This document shows, in pieces, positions 1 through 13,400 of a stretch of DNA of 64,000 nt (the first letter of the stretch is position 1; every line of letters begins with the position of its first letter). The stretch spans positions 806,001 through 870,000 of the forward strand of contig SRSI01000013.1 in the NCBI GenBank assembly GCA_005656395.1, read 5' to 3'. Source of the DNA: Strongyloides papillosus (lineage: Eukaryota; Nematoda; Chromadorea; Rhabditida; Strongyloididae). Made by a program: the position numbers and the translations under genes. The notes under the pieces were generated by a model. It saw only the letters and a program-made list of their open reading frames with translations. It was not told where the DNA came from and made no database searches.

Positions 1-927
1 ATTCATTCTATTATTGACTATGCGAAAACTCTAGGGATCATGGTAATGCCGGAATTTGACACTCCTGGTCATATGGGTTCATGGTATGGTGTGGATGGGT
101 TGTTAACAAAATGTTATGATAAAAAGGGAAAAGAAAGTCCATCTATTCAACCTAATTTAATTGACCCATCAGAAAAAAAGAGTTTTGTATTTCTAAAAAG
201 CTTTTTTACTGAAATAGAATCAACATTTAAAAGTAATTGGATACATTTAGGTGGTGATGAAGTTGAATTTTGGCAACAAAATTGTTGGTTTAACAATCCT
301 AAAATCATATCCTTTATGAGAGAGAAAGGTTTTGGTAATGAGACAAAATTACTTCAAAATTGGTATGTAGAGGAATTGTCAAAGATAATAACAACAATTA
401 GAAAAGATTGGGTTCAAATGTACTGGCAGGAGATATTTGATAATAGTGTTGTTCCATCAAATGCTATAGTACATGTTTGGAAAGGAAGAAGTAAAGAAGA
501 GTTATATAAAACATTACAAGATGTTACAAAGAAAGGTTATGAGGTTGTTGTATCAAGTTTATGGTACCTTAATTATATTCGTTATGGTTCTGATTGGAAA
601 CAATCGACACGTTTAGGAAACGTGTCAACTCCAGCATTATATGACGTTGATATTCAAGATTTTAATGGAACTGATAGTCAAAAAGAGAGAGTAATTGGTG
701 GTATTGCGGCTATGTGGGGAGAATATATAGATCAGACTAATATCGAATCAACCTCTTGGCCAAGAGGATCAGCAGTCGCAGAAAAATTATGGAGTCCTCA
801 GGAGAAAAGTAAAACGGCAGACGATGAGACAAGACGTTTTCGTGAACATAGATGTAGAATGTTAAATAGAGGTTATCAAGTTGCTCCGACAGATGGTCCT
901 GATTTTTGCACAAACATTACAAATTAA
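1..927 (+). CDS. hex-1: Beta-hexosaminidase (GH20), C-terminal part, 5' end outside window
   Basis: Frame 1 is open from the first base to a TAA at 925-927 (308 residues seen). It encodes the catalytic barrel and C-terminus of a glycosyl hydrolase family 20 enzyme, which removes terminal GlcNAc/GalNAc from glycans and gangliosides in lysosomes. Visible landmarks are PEFDTPGH near the start, the catalytic Asp-Glu pair in HLGGDEVEF (residues 86-87 of the visible part; Asp polarises the substrate acetamido group, Glu is the acid/base), several active-site Trp (MYWQEIF, SSLWYL, MWGEYID) and the HRCRM..RG segment near the end. The match follows vertebrate HEXA/HEXB closely along its whole length, so this is the hex-1 type rather than the HEXD-like nematode paralogues. 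The N-terminus, signal peptide and any upstream introns lie outside the window. An AATAAA at 1018-1023 is a plausible poly(A) signal. Confidence 0.9.
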   Translation: MHSIIDYAKTLGIMVMPEFDTPGHMGSWYGVDGLLTKCYDKKGKESPSIQPNLIDPSEKKSFVFLKSFFTEIESTFKSNWIHLGGDEVEFWQQNCWFNNPKIISFMREKGFGNETKLLQNWYVEELSKIITTIRKDWVQMYWQEIFDNSVVPSNAIVHVWKGRSKEELYKTLQDVTKKGYEVVVSSLWYLNYIRYGSDWKQSTRLGNVSTPALYDVDIQDFNGTDSQKERVIGGIAAMWGEYIDQTNIESTSWPRGSAVAEKLWSPQEKSKTADDETRRFREHRCRMLNRGYQVAPTDGPDFCTNITN

Positions 928-3900
928 TACTATAGGATATCACTCCTATACTTTTTAATTATTTTTACTTAACATTATGTTTTTTGATATTAAATGTCTC
1001 ACATAAAAAAAAGTATAAATAAATATTTATATAATATTTGTCTTTGTTAAGTATAATTCTTCCATGTTATTTTTTTCTTTTCTTTTATTTTTTTCTTTAA
1101 ACCTATATATCAATATTTCTTTATATTTTTTTATTTTTGATATACTAATAGTACTATAATCTATCTCAGATATATTTTGTCTTTTAAAAATGAATATCCA
1201 TATTAATTAGATATTTTACGTACATATTCATTTTATAATTGTGTTACTTTATCATATACCATTAAATTTATTGATACTTAAAGATTTTAAATATGTCTTA
1301 GATAAAGAAATACTATAATTTTATTATTTTACAATATATATTACAGAAGTTGTCATTATCCTCTAAATGTTATGCCATTTTATTTTTAAACTTTAAATGT
1401 ATCTGTGATAACTTATTTTTAAAAAAAGTTGATAAGATGTGTAACCTAATGGTTTAAAATTTGAATATTTATTTTTCCTTCACATTACAAATTAAATTTA
1501 AATATTCTAATTTTATACAATTGATTACATTTATTAAGGAAACTTACTTTTTATCACCACTAATCTTTTTACTTTTGATATCTATAAATAAACTTGACTA
1601 AATTTATCTCTTTCCGTAAACTAAATCACTTTTTTAAGTTTTTCAACTTTTTTTTCGAATATAAATATATGTTATTGACTTAACTATACTTTCTAAATAT
1701 TTATCATTTGTTTTTTAGTTTTTTTCTTTTTATTTTATTATTTAAATTAAATATACCAAATATATGTAGTTGTTTTAAGATTAAAATAATCATTTTTCTG
1801 TGATATTTAGAGGAAAAACATTTTTAAGTTATAAAATGTAAAAAAGATAAGTTATTAAATGACAAGTAACTGGGAAAAATATCAGAAACTATTGAACCAT
1901 ATAAAATTTAGATATATATTTATATTTAAGAAAAAGGGCAATCTTCAAATAGTAATTGCAGTTTCCTTGCAAACACACAAATTATAGTATTATATGGCTA
2001 TAAATTATTAGTTAAAGAATATATAACAATTCCTAAATAAGTTTAGACAAGTTTAAAAATTTAAAAACTTTTTCTTTACATTTATCTAAACCAACTGTTA
2101 CAATTTGTCACTTTAATTAATTGTTCAAGAAAAGCATTTTATCGTGTATATCATTATCATGGATTAGATAAAATTTTTAATAAAAATATTAGTAATATTT
2201 ATTATGTTGTCGTTGTTAAATGGACTTAAATCTACAAACTCAATCTTTTTTTTTCCTCGTTGTGGATAGAAATTTTTTATATATGATAGTTATTTTTAAA
2301 AACCACAAGATGGTATTCAATTAGTAAACGGATAATAAAGACTCATAGATAGTCGTAATATATTTTCAATAATTTGAGATGTTAAATTTTATTATAACAT
2401 TTCAAGATAATTACGTTTTATTGCTATTTTGAAGTGAGAATTTTATTTACCTCATTACAAGATGTAAGTTTTTGTAGATTATATATTTTATACTTATGAG
2501 ATAATAACTTTACCGATACTGAAGTGTTTTACTACAAATATTTTAAAAAAACAAATCCTCTTTTTTATTAATCATAATTACTACAACTTCTATTATATTC
2601 TATTAATATGTAAAATTACATGGTGTATTTTTAATGTAAATGTTATTGTTAAACTTTTTTTAAATTTTTTAATATTTTTAAAGGAGTTTTATATTTGGGA
2701 AATAAACAATTAATGGTAGTTTGATAAATAATTTAAGAATTTGTAAATGGTTGAGTAAACCTAGGTGGTAAAATTTTTTTCTTAAAAGTGTTTGCTTTAA
2801 ATATGCTTTGACAACATTTTTTTATTGAAAAATCGCATTATAAAAATTTATTAAATTGACTTTTGATATATGTTAAACATTTCAACAAATTTATTTTAAT
2901 AATTCAAAGATAAAACAATATATTTTTGTTTTTATATATATTTATCTAATAAAGTTTCTTTTTAATGAATATGTAATTCGATAACTTTTATTGTAATTAT
3001 ATCTATTTAAGTAGTTATTTAGAATAAAGGAATATAATGTTTGTAAACAAACGAAGATCATAAGTACTCATCAGATTACTGTTGAAATTTTAACCATATC
3101 AATGATTAAGTTGACTTAACTTATTCTTATCAAAAACATTACTTCTTTTTTGATTTATTAAAAATTATTATAGCCTCTTCAAATTTTTCTATATATTGAT
3201 AAATAAAATTTATTACAATAAAGCAATTCAAGATGCTTCACAGAAATTTATTTATAAAAGCGACAATTTAAAGTTTCTAATAGAGGAAATGATGTTGACT
3301 TTATACTTCATTTAGTGCACTCAATTGACATTTCTGATTGTTTTAATTATTGAATGAACTTTGATATTACTTTCATTTAAAAGATCTCTTTACTTTATTA
3401 CTCTTAGAAATTATAAATTCAAATAACAAGGTTTTTATACCCCTCTTATCTTTAATTTTATTATTTTTCACTCTTAAAAATTTTATACTGTTAAATATAT
3501 CTTATTTATTATTCCATTACTTTTTTTTATCTCCCAAATACTAAAATATTTTGAAATTACAATTTTAAAAATATAACTGTTTAGGGTGTAACAAAAATTC
3601 ATTAAAGATATTAAAATTAAAGGAATTTCGAGATAATAAATTATGTATATTTTTATTTATTTCATAAAAATTAATTTTTTAATTTATCCAATTGATGCAT
3701 AACTTTTAATTATATAGTTGATCAATTATAGCCGACAAACTATTAGCCAAAAATTTAAAAAATATATTATATTGTAGTTAATTTCTTTGTTTAAACCAGT
3801 AAAACTAAACCATATGTTTTTTTTCTATTTTGATAAATATTTCAATGATTATAATTATTTATTTTAATAGAAATGAAGTAAATGAAATGTCTTAAATTTA

Positions 3901-4908
3901 AATAAATACCTTATCTATACTTTATTTTGACTGATTAAATATAAAATATTTTTTTAAATATGTTATGCCATTGAGTTCTTTGGTTTTCCCAATTAAACAA
4001 TGCTATTTTCGTAATTAAACATAATGTTTTATTATTATTTGTGGCTATTATATTTGTAACAATGAATAATTCTCTAGTTTTGTATGTAAAAAAAGGCAAT
4101 TTAATATAACAGGAAAAATTTATTTAAATTAAAATAAAAAGTTTTTTAAAATAGAACTGTAAGCAATAAAGATTATTGATGACATTTTAAAATTCTATAT
4201 AACAAAAGTATATATTTTAATTGTAATATTTTGTCTTTTGAAATTGAAGAGTATATTAAAAAGATTTTTAATCTGTTTACAATTTTTTAATATCTACAGG
4301 AATTGGTAAAAAAAAACTTTGTAAATAATAAGAATACTAAAAGTGTAGATTAAATATAATCAAAGGAAATAAATTTTAGATAGTAATACCTTACTTTAGA
4401 AAATAAAATTAACATTTATTTTAAATATTGGCATATTACTAATTGATATTCAAAAAGTATATATTACACACCACTTCTTCAACATATATCCTTGAGGATG
4501 ATATAATAATTTTATAAAATTTAATGACAATGTAAATCACCGAAATTTTTTGGGGTAAAATTTCTTAAAAATTTTGATATATAATTTTCTTTCTCAGCAT
4601 ATTTATCACTATTTTATATAATAAGAAATATTTCAAAAAAGTTTTATCTTTTATGTTAACTATTTAAATTTGATCCCCCTATCAGTTGTAAAATATCAAA
4701 ATTAATGACGTTGTAATTTTCTTTATATCTACAAATATCTCTAGTACATGCCTATAACATTTAAAGATCTGCCTATATCTTTTAATATTTTTTAATAATA
4801 ATAATTATATATATTCAAAATATATTAGAGCTGGCACGCTAAATAATAATAATCACGCCTATCTTAAAAATATAAAGAAAACTAAAAATAAAATTGCGCT
4901 TGGAAGAA
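928..4908. other. Intergenic, no gene seen
   Basis: About 4 kb of AT-rich sequence with homopolymer A and T runs. Apart from the poly(A) signal of the hexosaminidase gene, I see no reading frame, splice-site chain, RNA gene or repeat I can support. The last few hundred bases should contain the promoter of the claudin-like gene; a slightly GC-richer patch at 4830-4860 (GCTGGCACGC) may belong to it. Confidence 0.5.
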
Positions 4909-5851
4909 ATGATGGATTCATTAGGAAAAACTGTTGAGTTACGAGGAAGTCAAATATTGAATTACGAAAGATATCATACAATGTTGTGGCAACGGAGGTT
5001 AATGGCTTTTGCTACACTTGCTACTATTGTAAGTATTTATTTCTGTTGACTATTTATTTAATTTTTTTGTAATCTATTTATTTTTAAGTTAGCAATAGTT
5101 GCTTTTATTGGAGCAGTATTTTCACCAAATTGGACAACTTTATACTTCCGTAACACAAATAATGAAATGGTATATGTTACTTTAGGTGTTTGGGGCGAAT
5201 GGAGAACAATTCATAGGGAAAATTCTACTAAACCACCTATTCCTGAATTTATTTCCTATTTTCCTCATCCACCCAAAGAAATATTACGTTTGGATGATAC
5301 GGATCTTCAACGTATGTTATCTCACTATTCCAAATTTTCTTTACATTAAAAAAATATTTTTTACAGATTATTATAGAGCACAAGCTGCATTTTGTTTTAT
5401 CTCACTAATTCTTATGTTTTGTAATAATGGATTAGCTATATATACTTTTTATCATCATCGTTATATATACAAACGACTGGTAGCATGTCTTCATCTAGTT
5501 ATTGGCAAGTTTTATTAATCTGATCTTTTTTATCTTCTTATTTACTAAAATAAATTAATTTATTTATTGGTGTCAATTTTTTTAGCTATGAGTCTTGTTG
5601 TGACGAGTGAAATTTTAATAAACTCCGTCAATGAGTGGAATATACAAGTGGCAATGAAACATAGTAATCTTGGTTGGCATTATAAATCTCAACAAAATCT
5701 TGGTCCAGCAACCCATATAACATGGATTGTTGCATTAGTATACTTTTGTGCTTTTTGTATTTTTATTGTTTCTTCAAAAAAGCAAAAGGGAAGTCGCGCA
5801 GCAACTGCTGAATTTGAAATTGAAGATCGACCTGTTCATATTGGACGTTAA
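4909..5851 (+). CDS. Claudin/PMP22-like four-transmembrane protein, 4 exons
   Basis: Exons 4909-5028, 5089-5311, 5367-5504 and 5586-5851 join in phase to 248 residues. Residues 32-52, 125-146, about 157-180 and 221-240 are hydrophobic, giving four membrane segments with a cytosolic N-terminus. The first extracellular loop has the SPNW...GVWGEW pattern that resembles the W-GLW signature of claudins, but the two loop cysteines typical of claudins are not evident. Nematode claudin-like and Clc-like proteins act in epithelial junctions or as channel subunits; which of these applies here cannot be told. The C-terminal tail is polar and ends in HIGR. Two in-frame ATG codons (4909, 4912) start the frame; the first was chosen. 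Introns are 60, 55 and 81 bp; the third begins with GC rather than GT. The gene is convergent with the cysteine-rich gene downstream. Confidence 0.75.
5505..5585 (+). other. Non-canonical GC-AG intron in the claudin-like gene
   Basis: Exon 3 must end at 5504 so that G joins CT of exon 4 to make the Ala codon; the donor is then GCAAGT, which is otherwise a perfect donor match, and the acceptor is TTTTTTTAG. The nearest GT alternative (5509) would put the last exon in a frame with an early stop. GC donors are a known minor class of U2 introns. Confidence 0.7.
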
Positions 5852-6448
5852 GATATATAAATAATGTATAATATATTCTAATATTTCTTATAAGTGATCA
5901 TTATTCAAAACAAATTTAATTTTTATATAATTATAACAAATTTAGAGATGACGCAAGTTATTGCCTTTTTTTTACTTATAAATTTATTCAATGCCTTATT
6001 TATTAATCGTTTTATATATTGTCTTTTTATTATCACATTGTTAAATAAAGAGAAGAATAAAAAATTTTATATTAGAAAGAATGATATTGTTTTATATTGT
6101 GTAAAGATAAAATATTGGAAAACGATATGTTAATCTTCTTACCATTGATAATGTAAATTTTCATTACCGATTGATGAATTTTAACTATTTTTTATAGTTG
6201 TTGTTTTTACATTATTTCTATTTATAATAATATATCAACTATTATAACTTTCGCTCAATATCATTAATAAACTTTATTTATCGCTGATTTTTTTTTCTAT
6301 TGTAAAGTATAAAAGATAAAAATTTATTTTTAATGAAAATTGTTATTTATCGTAAATAAACTAATTAGAAATATGTAATATGAAATTGATTTATTTATTC
6401 AATAACGATACTAAAATAATTTTCTTATAATTATTTATCATTTGAAAG
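5852..6448. other. Intergenic between two convergent genes
   Basis: Roughly 600 bp between the claudin-like gene (+) and the cysteine-rich gene (-). It should hold both 3' UTRs. A short open stretch at 5894-6133 has no coding character and is probably chance. Nothing else is seen. Confidence 0.5.
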
Positions 6449-7890
6449 TTATATAAAATGAATATTAGTGAGGAAGTAAATAATGATAAATATATAAATG
6501 TAAAAATAACCAATAATTGAAGAAGTACTAGATGATAAACCAATATCAACTGAATTATCTATTACAATAGTATCATTTTTTATATTTTTATGCTTATCAG
6601 TACGATGTTTATGTTTTAATATTCCACTAGATTCTGCTAATGCCTTTATTTTACTTGTCATTGTTGTATTTGAATACATCTCAACAAAATATTCATAATT
6701 ACACAAATGTGAATCACAAATACACTGTCTTGAGATTGTTGAATTGTTCTTTGAACCGTTATATTCTCTAGTACAACCAACACTTAATTTCTGGAAGAAA
6801 AAATACGTTTAATAATTAAAAATTATATTAATAAAATATAATTAAAAGAATAAATATTTTACCTCATCATTGTCAACTTTAAGGCATCCTGCCAATATTT
6901 CATAATATGGTCTAGTTGTGCCAATGAAATTTGTTGACGAAGTTAATGCATCATGGTACTCTTCACTTTCAATAGTTAATTCAGTTGTTGTAAGACTAAA
7001 GAAACAATACTGCCCTTCACATGTTTCTGACCTGAAAGTTATGAATAAAGTAATAACAATAAAATATTAAAAGTATTTGAGATATAAAACTAACTTTTTA
7101 AATATATTACTTTTAAAAGGTTTAGTTGACTTTTGATGTAAACTATAACAATAATGTTGATTATCAAGGTTTCGTAAAATAACATTTTTATTTTGATATT
7201 CTCTTGTTTTTGCCATTTCATTACAATTTCCAGTTGGTGAAGTACATGTACATCCATTTATTATAGTAGTACCAGCTTGATAACGTGAACAAATTGTGCT
7301 TCCCTGCCATTTAATGTAATCAATCATACGTAGAAACATCGTTAGACGTGGTATTCCATATCCACAACCTTGATCATTACCTTCTAAATCAGCAACACAA
7401 TAATTTCCTTTACATGTTTTATCACATTTTAATTCATTACATTTACTACCGTTACTCTCTGAACAATCACAACATTCAACAATAGGTAATTTATTTGCCT
7501 TAAAATTATTTAATTTCGATGCCATATTGCAACGATCTGATGTACAGTAGCAATGTGTTGATTCCGTTTGCCCATTATAATAACATCCTTCTAATCCTCC
7601 TGGTACTTCTGTTATACATCCTTTCTAAAACAATAGATTTTCAAAAAATTCATAATTAAAAAACAAACCTGAACAATAGCAACTTTTTCATCGGGGAATG
7701 TTTCAACTTTAGCGTAACATGCTTCTGCGAAACATATTTCTTTATTTGCGCAATCACAATTTTTGATATCAAAAGATCCATCTCTGTACAACTTGCACGA
7801 TGTAAAACATGACTCACAAATAATTTCTTTTGGTATAACTAATTTTAATAGAGAAAAAATTATCAATGATAAATTAAATAGAAATTTCAT
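6449..7890 (-). CDS. Secreted, membrane-anchored protein with three Ly6/uPAR-like cysteine modules, 4 exons
   Basis: Exons 7890-7669, 7624-7095, 7031-6863 and 6790-6449 join in phase to 420 residues. Residues 1-20 form a signal peptide (MKFLFNLSLIIFSLLKLVIP). Three cysteine-rich modules follow, each closing with the C-x-C-x(4-6)-C-N ending typical of three-finger Ly6/uPAR domains: CYCTSDRCN, CTCTSPTGNCN and CICDSHLCN. A further CxxC-rich stretch (VECCDCSESNGSKC) lies between modules 1 and 2. The last 20 residues are strongly hydrophobic after a Ser-rich spacer, which fits either a GPI-attachment signal or a single membrane anchor. Several NxS/T sites occur. Such proteins act at the cell surface as ligands, receptors or channel modulators; no specific function can be assigned. 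Intron sizes are 44, 63 and 72 bp. The third donor is GTTAGT; a GTAATA alternative nearby breaks the phase. Confidence 0.75.
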
Positions 7891-10462
7891 AATAATATTA
7901 TTTTTATTTTACATAAATTTTTTATAATACTTATATTTTTTTTAATAAAGTAGATTTTTTTGCGTTTCCAATTATTTGATTACTAAAAATATAAAGTTAA
8001 TGATTTTACAGATATGTGTAAAAGGAAAAATTTTTAAAAAGGATGGAATGTAATTTTAGTGTTGTGGTCAAAATATATATAAAGTAGAAAATGTTAAGAT
8101 AGTTTTATAGAAATAATTACTATCATGATATTATGTACATTAAATGATATATTTTTGGTAATATTTGGTAAATTAATTTATAAGAGACTTGGAACAACAG
8201 TACTTTTTTTAATGTTTACTTTATTAAGAAGGTCACTTTTTAATTTTCTTTACATTAACTTTTTAAAAATAATAAAAATAGGTAATAAAATAATTTTAGG
8301 AGCATATGTTATATGAGCCGGAAATATGTTTTGAAAATTGAAAAAGATACTAATTAAAAGTTGTTGGTATTTTAAAGTGTATGATGGTAAAAAAATTTTT
8401 TTAAAAGGATATATTATATTATGCATATAAAACAAAAGAAGGTCAAATATTATTTAGTAGATATCTTGAATATAATAATTCATATCAAATAAAAGGAATG
8501 AAATGCCGTTGAGATTAGCATGTGATTAAGATTTTATCTTCTTGATAATAAACACAATTTATAGATATAATAAAAATATGATAACTGTATACGAAAATTA
8601 ATTGACTTTTGTCAAAATATAATAAAACTTTTCTAATTGAAAAATATTTTTGACAGTTAATATTGTTACCAGCTTCTCAAAATTTTGTATAGAATTATAG
8701 TCATAACAATAAATAAGGCATAACAAAAGTTGTCATATAGTAATCAAAACTTATTTCATTACTACATTATACTTTCTTTTATAAAAATTTATATTGTATC
8801 TTTGTTATTTTCCAGCTTTAAATATATATATTATATTTAACTATATGAAATTAAAGTTAAACTAATTGAAGATAAGTTAATTTAAACTATCTCTAATGAT
8901 ATAATTTTATTTTACTAAGTAATATAAATGTAATAAAATTATTAATCATACATTTTAATGTTAAATTGACGTTAAATAGTTTATATAATATTTAAGTAAA
9001 AAAAAAGTATTTTAAAATAAAAGATAAATATGGTTAAAAACTTATCCTAATAGAGGACATTGGTACAAGTTGATGTTTGTTACCATATTAACATAAATAA
9101 GAACATAAACCATATTTGACATATTGTTTAAAGTTCAAGACACATAAATAATTAACTTTTCCTATTTTTTTCTACACAAACAAATTAGATTTTTTTAAAC
9201 TTTCCTAAAACGATAATGGATAAAAAATAAAAGTTCAAAATTTGCAAGAAAATGTTATTGTGTCACATTTATAGTTAATTAAAAAAACAGTAATGTAATT
9301 GTCATATACGATGTCATTTTGTCAAGATTAAACAAGAAGAGCATAAAAAGATAAAATTCTTTTAAAGAAAATTATGGTTGCGGATAAAAGAATTTTGTTT
9401 TATGTGATCTATGGTTATTAGAAAGTGTTAATCTTTGTACAAAAGATTAAACAATATTATTATTTAAGACTTTTCAACCTATATTAAAAATTTATCAAAA
9501 TGATAAGAATTTATTTTAAGCAAAGACAATTGTAAAATTTATATTGGTTATATTATAAATCTTATTTCTTTCTTATTTTTTTATTTATTATAACATTTTG
9601 TATTTAAAAGATAAATATATAATAAATAATTTACAAAATTATTAATACGAAATCATTTGGGCTACATTAATTTTATTTAAATTACAAGAATATCTGTTTC
9701 CCTTTTTTGATATTTCTATTTAAAATATGTCTTTTCATTTTATGATTAATTTTTTAAGTCAAAGTTATATAATTGGTTGTAAAATAAAAGTCTTTATTTA
9801 GAATATCCTTAAGGCATAAATTAATAGGCTTATAAAATATCTGAATTACATTTTTATTTTTTGTAACAATGTATATAACTTTCATTTTACTTTTAAATAA
9901 TCTTATCAGAAGAAATTGTTCTTAAAATAACAATCATTTAAACTTATAAACATATGCTCATAAATATTTTAAGTATTCAAATAAAAAGTTAATTATAATA
10001 TTTTGTTTATTTATGATAGTAGTTGTTTGTTAAGTTATCAGATCAATTTAAAATGTTCCACTTTCCTTATTTTCAAACAATTTTTTTATAGCATTAATAA
10101 AAAAAAAACATTGATAAATTTTATAAATAAATGATAAGTTCAAGTGTTCGTAAATATGTGTGAATAAAATATAAATGAAAAACTTTTATAAAATGTACCA
10201 TTTTTTAATATTAAACTTTTTAGTAAAAAAATTTCATACATATTTAATTAAATAGAAAAAAAGAAGTACTGTAGAAAATGAAAAAAATTAGTCTCCACTC
10301 TAAAGCATTTGCATTATCTTTATTCAATAAAAGTTCATATATTTCATAAGATATTGGGACACTACTCTCTATCCGTCCTCTTAAGCTAAAAAATTGAGTG
10401 AATTCTTATAAAAATAAAAAGTCATAGAAAGAATGGATTCTTTTCCGTAAAGAATATATTAT
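7891..10462. other. Intergenic, no gene seen
   Basis: About 2.6 kb upstream of the cysteine-rich gene and downstream of the actin-related gene. A hydrophobic open stretch at 8125-8316 and its antisense are low in coding character and were not accepted. No RNA gene or repeat is seen. Confidence 0.5.
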
Positions 10463-13400
10463 TTAAAAGGCGGAATTTTTTAATTGATTAACAAAATCAT
10501 TCAATTGATTATTTGAAACACAATTTGAATCAAAAGTACAACTGGAAGCAAGAACCTGAGCTCCAAGGTAAGCAGCATGATAACGCCATGGTGATGTATG
10601 TACTTGGATATGAATTGTTGGTGGAACTAATTTCATTATTTCATTTTCAAGACGTTCAGCAAGATTTGGAAGTAATGATGTCCCTCCAGACAGATATATA
10701 TTTCTTAAAAATTATTATTATTATTACTAATTATCACTTACTTATATAATGTTCTGCGACTATCGATTGGTGATAATTGAATAACATCATTAATTAATTG
10801 ATGTAAACCTTTACCCTCAATACCCCATCTATTTGGTTTAAAAAGACCTTCGGTAGCTATAAATCTTGAAGCATTAACTGAAAACTTTGTTTTCATATTT
10901 GGTGTTGGATCAAACTCCTCCAACGATACCTCAACATTATCATTATCCTTACAATTTTGAACTTCATGATCATAATCATTTGATATATAACATGTCTGTT
11001 CCATTAGGTATCGTAAAATCATCCTTTCAACAGGACCTTGGAATGAATAAAAACCTTCATTTGTTTCATTTAATTTAACTCTTAAACTATCTTCAATTTG
11101 TAATGCTCCATAAGGCAAATTTATTACTGCATTATCAACAATATATCCATCAATTACGGGAACAATATTAAGTCTTTCTCCAATGTCAACAACCACACCA
11201 GTTGTAACATCATAACTATAAAGTATAAGAGATGGTTGTCGTGTAATTGATACACCATTAAAATATCCTTCATCAAGTAACAATTTTAGTATATCACCAA
11301 GAAGTGTTGGTGGTATGTTTTGTGGTAATGATAATAATATCTTATATTTTGATGGATTAATTTTTAAATCACTTATTACTTTATCAATACATGCTTTTAA
11401 TATTATTTTATTAATTTTATATTTCTCAATAGCCGGATCAGTATTTGGAATTGGTTGATGTAAAACACCATTATGTCTATTTTCTGGTTTCAATGCATCG
11501 CTTCCAACAACAACCGTTCCATCATTCTTAAAAAGTCCTATAGCAGGGAAGAATGACTGGGGAAGTGATGGTTCTTTAGTTAAAACACCACCTCTTATTG
11601 AACATGATCCTAAATCTAATAAAACAACCTTTTCTGTTGAATGCGGTACTTTTTTGGCAATTGGTTGGACGTAGGCATCAAGAATACTTGATGAAGAATG
11701 ACTTAATAATGCTCTCCTCCATTTATCAAATAGGCCTTCGGGTTCTCTTGGAACTCTAACTTTGATTTTAGCATGTTCCATCCCTCCATGAATGTAAAAT
11801 GTTCCCTCATTTTTGTCACATTCAATATCAGTACCAGATAACAAAATATCTCCTTCAAAATTTTCATCAGCATAATGAGTTGCGTACCATGTTAAACGAC
11901 CTTCTTTTGTTTTGAAGTAACGTCGTTTCCAGCTTTTTTCTAATTCTGGTATTATATTTGTGTCGGTATTAGGGACCTCTAAATGTCCTTCCATATTTAT
12001 GAAATGATTCCTTTTTGATTCTTTACGTGGTTCATAATCAATCTAAAAAAATTAGTATATAAATATTATAAAAATTAAATTACTTTATAAAGTTGGCTGA
12101 TTAATTTTTCAGGATTCCAATTATGGAGGACAGAGTTTTCATCAATATTAATAATTTGATTACAATGTTCAGAAGAAATACTACTAGGTGATGAATCTCT
12201 TGTATTAGTCATCATTTGTTTTAAATAATCTTGACTTATTAATGGAATGGGCTTTTCAAATTTAGTTTTAGAGTGATTTGCTGATAAACTGAAAGAACTA
12301 TGGTGCAAGGGTTCGCCAAAATCAGAGGATAAATTGGAGAAAGTCTTTTTTATATGATTATTAAATTTATCTTTCTTTAACTCTTCAAATCTATTTTTGT
12401 CTGACTTTTGTATTTTATTGAAAATAGGGGAATTCCTAAAATCTTCAGACGAAGTATCTTCTTTACAATGGATTTTTGAATATTTGCTGTTTAAATATTT
12501 ACTACTTCTATCAGTAGTTTTTCTCAACTTTCCAAAAACAGATTTGTTGTTTTTCTGAGATGGCGAATCCTCAATAATTTGAGTTTCTTCTTTATATGAA
12601 TATCTAAAATTAGAAATAAAAATATCAAATAGTAAATTGTAAAAAGTACGTCGTTTGGTAATTAAAATGAAATTTTAATAGTATATCTTAAATTATGGTT
12701 TGACATAATTTTGACAACCTATTATTATTGTAATATAATAACTTTAACTTAATTGATCAATCAATCCCTTTATTGACATTATACAATAAAACTATTTGTA
12801 AAAGTAGGGATTTTAGAAAACAAAGTATAATTGGTAGTACTTCAAAATCTTCATAATCTCAAATAAAAGCCAATGACATTAAAAATAATAAATAATGCAA
12901 ATTGGTAAATTTGTTATGTAAAGTGTTAAAAATATTTTTAAAATAAGTTTTTAAAGATTTGTTACTAACACGCAAGAACGAAAAATTTTAAGCTATACAA
13001 TTGTTGGAAGAAATTTCTTTTAAGAAAAAAATTTGAAAAAACAAACAATTTTGAATAATATTGTTAAACAACGTTGTTTTTTTAAAAAAATTTAAATATA
13101 ATATTTATCATTTAAAAAAAACATTCTATTTCAAAAAATTTTACAGCAATGGCATATCTCCAGTAACATTTTAAATTGTCTTTGAGCCTGTAATATACTT
13201 TAGGCTTTCATTGACAACTCTTTTCTGGTTTATGAGTTTAGTCTGTTGTCATAAGAACGATGATATATTAAAAGCATTAAGGAATAGGGAGAAAGAGCAT
13301 AAAATACTAAGCTTATAAAATATTTCCTTTCTATCTCGCAAAACTGATAATACCATCGATTTAAATGTCTTAAAGATAAAATGGTAATTTCACAAAATGC

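Noticed and set aside
8043..8060. TGGAATGTAATTTT, which resembles the miR-1 seed.
   Set aside because: Only the seed agrees; the rest differs and there is no star arm nearby.
8125..8435. Hydrophobic open stretch with TGA codons that would read Trp in mitochondrial code, considered as a nuclear copy of mitochondrial DNA.
   Set aside because: The peptide does not resemble any nematode mitochondrial protein I know, and hydrophobic frames are expected in T-rich sequence.
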